From Physcia stellaris (taxonomy: Eukaryota; Ascomycota; Lecanoromycetes; Caliciales; Physciaceae): 64,000 bases of DNA. The notes under the pieces are model-generated. The model was not told where the DNA came from. It did not search any database and worked only from the letters and a program-made list of their open reading frames with translations. The DNA is taken from the NCBI GenBank assembly GCA_018902385.1, contig JABSSW010000038.1, positions 124,001 to 188,000 of the forward strand, read 5' to 3'. This document shows, one piece after another, positions 59,201 to 64,000 of this stretch; positions within the stretch are counted from its first letter, which is position 1, and the number at the start of each line of letters is the position of its first letter. Made by a program: the position numbers and the translations under genes.

Positions 59201-60309
59201 TGAGCGATTTGGAGAAGATCAACAAAAATAGTGGTCTGCAGTTGGACCAAGAGAAGAAAAAGAACCAGAATCTTTCAATTAGTCTGACACGCTTCGACGA
59301 GACGACCAAAGAGCGAGATGAGCTGAAAGTGAGACTTACTCAAGAGAGGGACCAACATCGAAGGAAGGTCGAAGAGCTAGAGCGGAAAGTCAAATCTCTT
59401 CAGCTGGCGACGCCTCAAGCATCCTCTGACCCTGCCGAGCAACGAAACGCTACCTCCGAGAACCCACGATCTGGCCACGAGCCACCCATGACCCGTGATC
59501 GGAACCTAGGTGCATTCCCAGCGTCCGAGAATCCACGAGCCGGTCATGAGACACCGATGACCCGTGATCGAACCTTAGGTGCATTCGCAGCATCCGAGCA
59601 TCCACGATCTGATCATGAGACACCCATGACCCGGGATCGGAACTTGGGTGCATTCCCAGCGTTCGAGAATCCACGATCTGGTCCACCCATTACCCGTGAT
59701 CGGAGCTTAGGTGCATTCCCAACGTCCGAGGATCCACGAGCTGGTCATGAAACACCCTTGACCCGGAAGAGGAAGATAGGTGCATCCTCGGCGTCACTAC
59801 AAGGCAATCGGCAATCTGGTAGCAACCAAGAGACTCCTCATCGGGCTGTTGAAACACCGAGGACCCGTGTGCGGAATGCAGCAGACTCGACAATACCGGA
59901 GTCAGGATCAAGTATGCGGCGAAGCACAAGTACGCAGCGAAGCAAACGGACCAAGGCGACATCGATTCCGACGGATGCCGATCCGACTGGGTCTGAACTG
60001 GACGTGACACCGCTTCCCTGGGCTATCGAGGATGTCCGGCTTGAGGATTTCTCACCTGAGTCGATTCCGGCGGAGAGGTGGGCTTGGGTGCGTGATCTGA
60101 TGTCCGGCTTCGATGAAAGGCGCTCTAAATGGACGAGAGCCACGGACGCCTATGGAGGACCAGTGTGCGCTATCAACTACTCAAGAAAGGCGCCTACTGA
60201 TTGGGTCGAAGGAAAGTTTGAATTGGGATGCACAGGATGCAAGAAGAGGAGAACTCCATGTATCATAGTTCAAGACGGAAGGTTGGATATCGTGGCTATG
60301 GACAATTAG
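56289..60309 (+). CDS. Long coiled-coil protein with N- and C-terminal repeats, one frameshift
   Basis: Frames 56289-58403 and 58492-60309 belong to one gene. At an A run (58377-58381) one base too many shifts the frame; removing it joins SESKIGLSLK to RQLRQQVDTLSKTEKQLR in unbroken heptad pattern. The product has about 1,340 residues: two copies of a Ser/Thr/Pro-rich block (56305-56551), about 850 residues of Glu/Gln/Lys-rich coiled coil, five 23-residue repeats, and a conserved-looking end with GCTGCKKRRTPC (possible zinc site). No ATG lies at the frame start; the first is at 56380, inside the first repeat, so an upstream exon may supply the start. No named family is recognised. A structural or scaffold role is only a guess. 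Confidence 0.72.
56305..56551 (+). repeat. Coding tandem duplication of about 120 bp
   Basis: Two units encode GLEATPSSPAARIRGGIS...TTTRDGSG and DSEATPPSPAACMRGGII...TTTRDGNG. Confidence 0.85.
59455..59790 (+). repeat. Coding minisatellite, 69 bp x 5
   Basis: Units start at 59455, 59524, 59593, 59662 and 59725 (the fourth is 6 bp short). Each encodes about 23 residues of the form ENPRSGHEPPMTRDRNLGAF. Confidence 0.93.
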
Positions 60310-60414
60310 AGTAGTCCGAAGAGTAATTGGGTTGATTTGGCAGATTGCTACTTCAAAGCCGTGTTGTACTTTCATCCACCGTGAGAAGGAGGCCGCCATG
60401 GCCGGCGATGATAT

Positions 60415-60715
60415 CTCGTCCAGGCTAGACATGGGTGCTAATGCAGGATGATCAAATGAAAGGAGCTTGGAGGGGCGGGCCTCCTAGTTAAATAGAAGGT
60501 CAATGTCAATGCCCCATTTCTTCCATTTCTCATCTTTCGTATTTTGCCTCGCTCACCCACTTCTTGTTTTCGTTCTCCTTCGGCGTTGTCACCTCCTTAT
60601 GAGGCGTTATTTCAGATGCAGGGGAAGTAGTCAGGCTCTGAAAGCTGCTCTGCTGAGCTATTTTTCGCTTATGCAGGAGGTGTACAGGCCGGCAGTGAAG
60701 GAACTAAAAAGCATT
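60415..60715 (+). repeat. Dispersed repeat copy
   Basis: Runs from CTCGTCCAGGCTAGACATGG to about GGAACTAAAAAGCATTAA and matches 35937-35599 (inverted) and 8113-8503. It shares AGTTAAATAGAAGG, CACCTCCTTATGAGG and CTGAAAGCTGCTCTGCTGAG. It is unmutated and has no coding capacity. Confidence 0.72.
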
Positions 60716-61700
60716 AATCCCTTAAGCTATCAGGAAGAGATGTGACTGGTGTCGAGTATGTGAGATTATGTCGTACTATGTATCGAGTTCATCCCAAAAG
60801 GGGCACCTTTAGATAGTAAACATAGAGAAAAAGGTTCACGTCTAAACTTTTCACTACTGCTTTTCCGGATCCTTTTTGTCTCTTCATTTTCGATTTCGTG
60901 AAGAGTCTACCCTCGCATCTTGTCTCAATCACGCAGACAGAGAGAGATTATGTCTGGATAAGCGTTCAACGTTCTTACTGACCGTTACAATGACAAAATG
61001 CAGGTTCCAAACATCGCGATTGTTCTATCTCATAGGTCAAGACTAGTTAAATGAAGATTACACAAAGATTTGTACGTATGGTGATATGATTCTGCAGCAT
61101 CAATAACCATACACAGCAGCTGACAAGACTCGTTCACAGCCACAATTATCATCACAGATAATTGGCTCGTTTCAATTGGTTTTCACTACAAAGATATCTG
61201 ACAATAAGTAAAAGGTCAGCTGGCTGAATTAGAGTGCTGAAGCGTTGAGACGGAATCGCAGTGGCTGGACCTTAGCACGCCTGTATAAGAGTATAAACGA
61301 TCTCCTCCCCGAGTTACTACTTTCTGCATATTTGGTCCACTCCTTTTTTGAGATTAAGGATACAAACTATCTTTTGTTTTTCGCTCGGCGTTCCTTCAAG
61401 CCCGTCCTATGTCTCTTGGACGATGAGAGGACTGTCTAGGACTTCTTCTTTTGCCGCTTGGGTCTAGCGGTCTGGAACTTTGTTTCGGTATAATGACAGC
61501 TTCATTCTGGCTGTTAATCCCTGTGAACATACTGTTTGCTAGAAACTATCGTCCGCACCCATGTACATAGTGTTCTTGTTCTGACAATGAGACGAACGAG
61601 ACTTTAGCTGTCTGATAGAGAATAGAATTGGCATTCAATCTCTCCCTATCTACATATTGACTCTGAATCTGACATGTACATGAAACCAATGATCAAAGTT
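60716..61700. other. Intergenic, nothing recognised
   Basis: A short frame at 61245-61439 has no motif. No repeats are noted before the satellite. Confidence 0.45.
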
Positions 61701-64000
61701 AGGAAAATGCGCTTGAGGCGAGAACATCAAAGAACAAAGCACCAAAAACGAGAAAGAATGATCGGGAGCTCTCAATATAAAAAGCAAAATATTTAACTAT
61801 TTCTGAGGGCATTGCGCCTCCGCTGCATTAACGATATTAAAAAGCAGACTCGAAGCGTACTTTTTCTTTGCTCGGCGAACTTCTTGTTCTCGTATTGACA
61901 TCAAATCTGAAAAGATAGAAGAAAGTTGAAGGCCTAACCAACGCGATCTCGTCACAGATGAACTCTACATCTCTCGCTACTTACCTCTGTGTATTAATTA
62001 GACTTGAGTCACTGTTCTCGTTGAGTTGGCGAGTGACTGGATTCCCTCTAGAACGATGTTGGAAGGCGAGAATGTGTATAAGTCAAAACAGTGACGACTA
62101 CACTTTTGTGAAATTGACTCTTCATCAGTCGCCAGTCAGCAGAATATCTTCAATAAAGCTTAGCGATTCTTTTCATGGTGTTGGCGAATGACTGAGGTTT
62201 CTCTAGAACGATGTTGAGACGCGAAAGATGTGTATATAAGCCAAAACAATGACGACTACAACTTTGACGGAATTCGACTCTTCATCAGTCGCCAATCAGC
62301 ACGATATCTTCAATAAACTTCAAAGATTCCTTTCATCGTGTCGGCGAGTGGATGAGTCTCCTCTAGAACGTTGTTGAGACGCGGATGTGTATATAAGCCA
62401 AAACAATGACGACTACAACTTTGATGAATTTCGACTTTCTATCAATCGCCGACCAGCACGACATCTGCAGTAAACTCTAGCGATTCTTTTCATCGTGTTG
62501 GCGAGAGACTGGGCTCCGTCTAGAACCTTGTTGGAACGCGAAACTGTGTATAAGTCAAACCAGAGACGACAACTTTGACGAACTTCGACTTTCTATCATC
62601 GCCAATCAGCACGATATCTTCAGTAAAGTTTACCGTTGCTTTTCATCGTGTTGGCGAGTGCTTCAACAGTGTGTAGACGAGTGTTATGTCAATTCGAATC
62701 AACGGCAAAGACGTAGTGACGGCAACGAGCTTCAACAGAATCTCTAAGTCGATCGCCAATCATCGCAACATTCTTCGTCATCTTCGAACTCTATGCAAAT
62801 GTACTTGGCGAGAGATCTGATTTCTTGTAGACGATGATTTGGAAAAAATAGTGACAAGCGCAGACAATCATATGACTATAATTTAGTTTCAAACTCAATC
62901 GCTGGAACTACACGCCAGTAACTGCGATGCATTCAATACAGTATAGCGAGCTTTTTCAACGAGACGGCGAGAGATCTGACTCCTTGTAGGCGATGATCCG
63001 ATAAAAACATGACAAGGCAGACAATCATATGGCTATAATCTAGTTCCAAAACCAGTCGTTGAAACTACACGCCAGTAACTGCGATGCATTCAAAACAGTA
63101 TAGCGAGCTGTCTCAATCAGACGGCGAGAGATCTGGCTCTCTGTAAGCGATGATCCGATAAAAACATGACAAGACAGACAATCATATGGCTATAATCTAG
63201 TTCCAAAATCAGTCGTTGGAACTGTACGCCAGTAGCTGCAGAGCATTCAATACAGTATAGCGAGCTGTCTCAACGAGATGGCGAGAAATCTGGGTTATTG
63301 TAAACGATGATCTGGAAAAAAATATCAAAAGACAGGCAATCATATGGCTATGATCAGTCGCGAAATCAGTCGCTGAAACTGTACGCCAGTAGCTGCAGTG
63401 CATTCAATACAGCATGATGAGCTTTCTCAATGAGACGGCGATGCTTTTATGGGAAATACACGACGACTTTGCAACCAAGCTTGAAAGAAGTCAGTCACCA
63501 AAACAACAAACTCTTTTCGCTTAAACAGTATCTTCGCCATTAACGTGTTCTCAGTATGTTTTCAAGACTCTGTTGCTTAAGCCGACTGGCGATTTAATCT
63601 TGAAATGAGAGCGTTCTTGTTTTTCGTCACAAGAGAGCGATGATTAGTCGAATTTCTGAATCGATTAAAAGATCTATCAGTTCTATGTACGCTCATCGCC
63701 GAACTGTGAGATATCTTTTGTACTTTTCAGCGAATCTTCTCATGCAGTCGGCGAAAGGATGCATCTTGAATAGATGATTGTCTCGATGATAGAGACGGAA
63801 GCCTCTGAAAAGTGCATTTTTACGAAAGAGACATACAAAGCGTTTCTTTCAACCTCGCCAACAACGACAATGCAATACAATGCTTCCATCACGAACTCTA
63901 AATGTGCTGGCGGAAGGATGCAACTTGAATAGATGATTGTCTCGGTAATATAGACGGAAGCTCCTGAAAAGCGCATCTTTACGAAGAAACGTACAAAGCG
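61700..64000 (+). repeat. Diverged satellite, about 157-bp period, at least 15 units, runs off the window
   Basis: A GGCGA-type anchor occurs at 61717, 61874, 62028, 62183, 62343, 62500, 62653, 62807, 62966, 63123, 63277, 63437, 63588, 63750 and 63909 (spacings 151-162). Sub-families are clear: 62028-62653 (CTCTAGAACGATGTTG, TGTGTATATAAGCC), 62807-63437 (GACAATCATATGGCTATAAT, TACACGCCAGTAACTGC) and 63750-64000 (ATCTTGAATAGATGATTGTC). Other units are much diverged, so the period is retained better than the sequence. No open frame. Confidence 0.88.

Noticed and set aside
62028-63437. Array of C/D snoRNA genes suggested by GATGAT and CTGA words in the satellite
   Set aside because: C- and D-like words are not at snoRNA spacing and lack terminal stems; not supported.

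Overview
The window reads as nuclear DNA of a filamentous ascomycete. Genes are split by short GT-AG introns of about 40-95 bases with CTNAY-type branch points. The gene set is typically fungal: a Zn2Cys6 factor, a HET protein, a multimodular NRPS, an AAL-type lectin and a DUF6606/DUF3638-type giant protein. Repeats also carry RIP-like C-to-T decay. Class cannot be fixed from sequence alone; Leotiomycetes is a guess.

Layout. Positions 1-8.3 kb are an AT-rich transposon graveyard. A Ty3/gypsy element (1105-7813, minus strand, 237-bp LTRs, GAAAA target duplication) sits inside a Crypton-type tyrosine recombinase gene. A roughly 0.34-kb dispersed repeat follows (7.9-8.5 kb) and has cut off the DNA-binding end of a Zn2Cys6 factor (8505-10752). 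Next come a small secreted protein (11036-11727), a four-exon FAD-linked D-lactate dehydrogenase-like gene (12730-14459, minus) and a HET gene broken by a 508-bp TA-flanked MITE. A 14-kb four-module NRPS (18235-32235, minus) lacks its start and contains four frameshifts.

The NRPS 5' end is joined at 32235 to a second, partly mutated copy of the dehydrogenase 5' half, followed by scraps of a second NRPS tail (33.2, 35.5 and 35.9 kb). The region therefore looks like a decayed tandem duplication of a dehydrogenase-NRPS cluster, with a fucose-lectin gene (33553-34658) between the scraps. Positions 36.5-41.1 kb hold fragments of NFX1-type helicase, RBR ubiquitin ligase, TPR and phosphotransferase genes. 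Positions 42.5-52.2 kb hold a shattered DUF6606/DUF3638-type gene with internal tandem duplications and a second MITE family. A 2OG-Fe(II) oxygenase-like gene with changed catalytic positions (53.8-55.5 kb) and a long coiled-coil gene (56.3-60.3 kb) follow. The right end (61.7-64.0 kb) is a highly diverged satellite whose units keep a TGGCGA-type anchor every 151-162 bases.

The only plausible functional unit is the NRPS with the neighbouring dehydrogenase and perhaps the transcription factor. Several frameshifts lie in short homopolymers, so some breaks may be assembly errors. The most unusual observations are the CpC/CpT-biased mutation signature that largely spares CpG and CpA, the nucleosome-length phased satellite, the decayed cluster duplication, and two MITE families.
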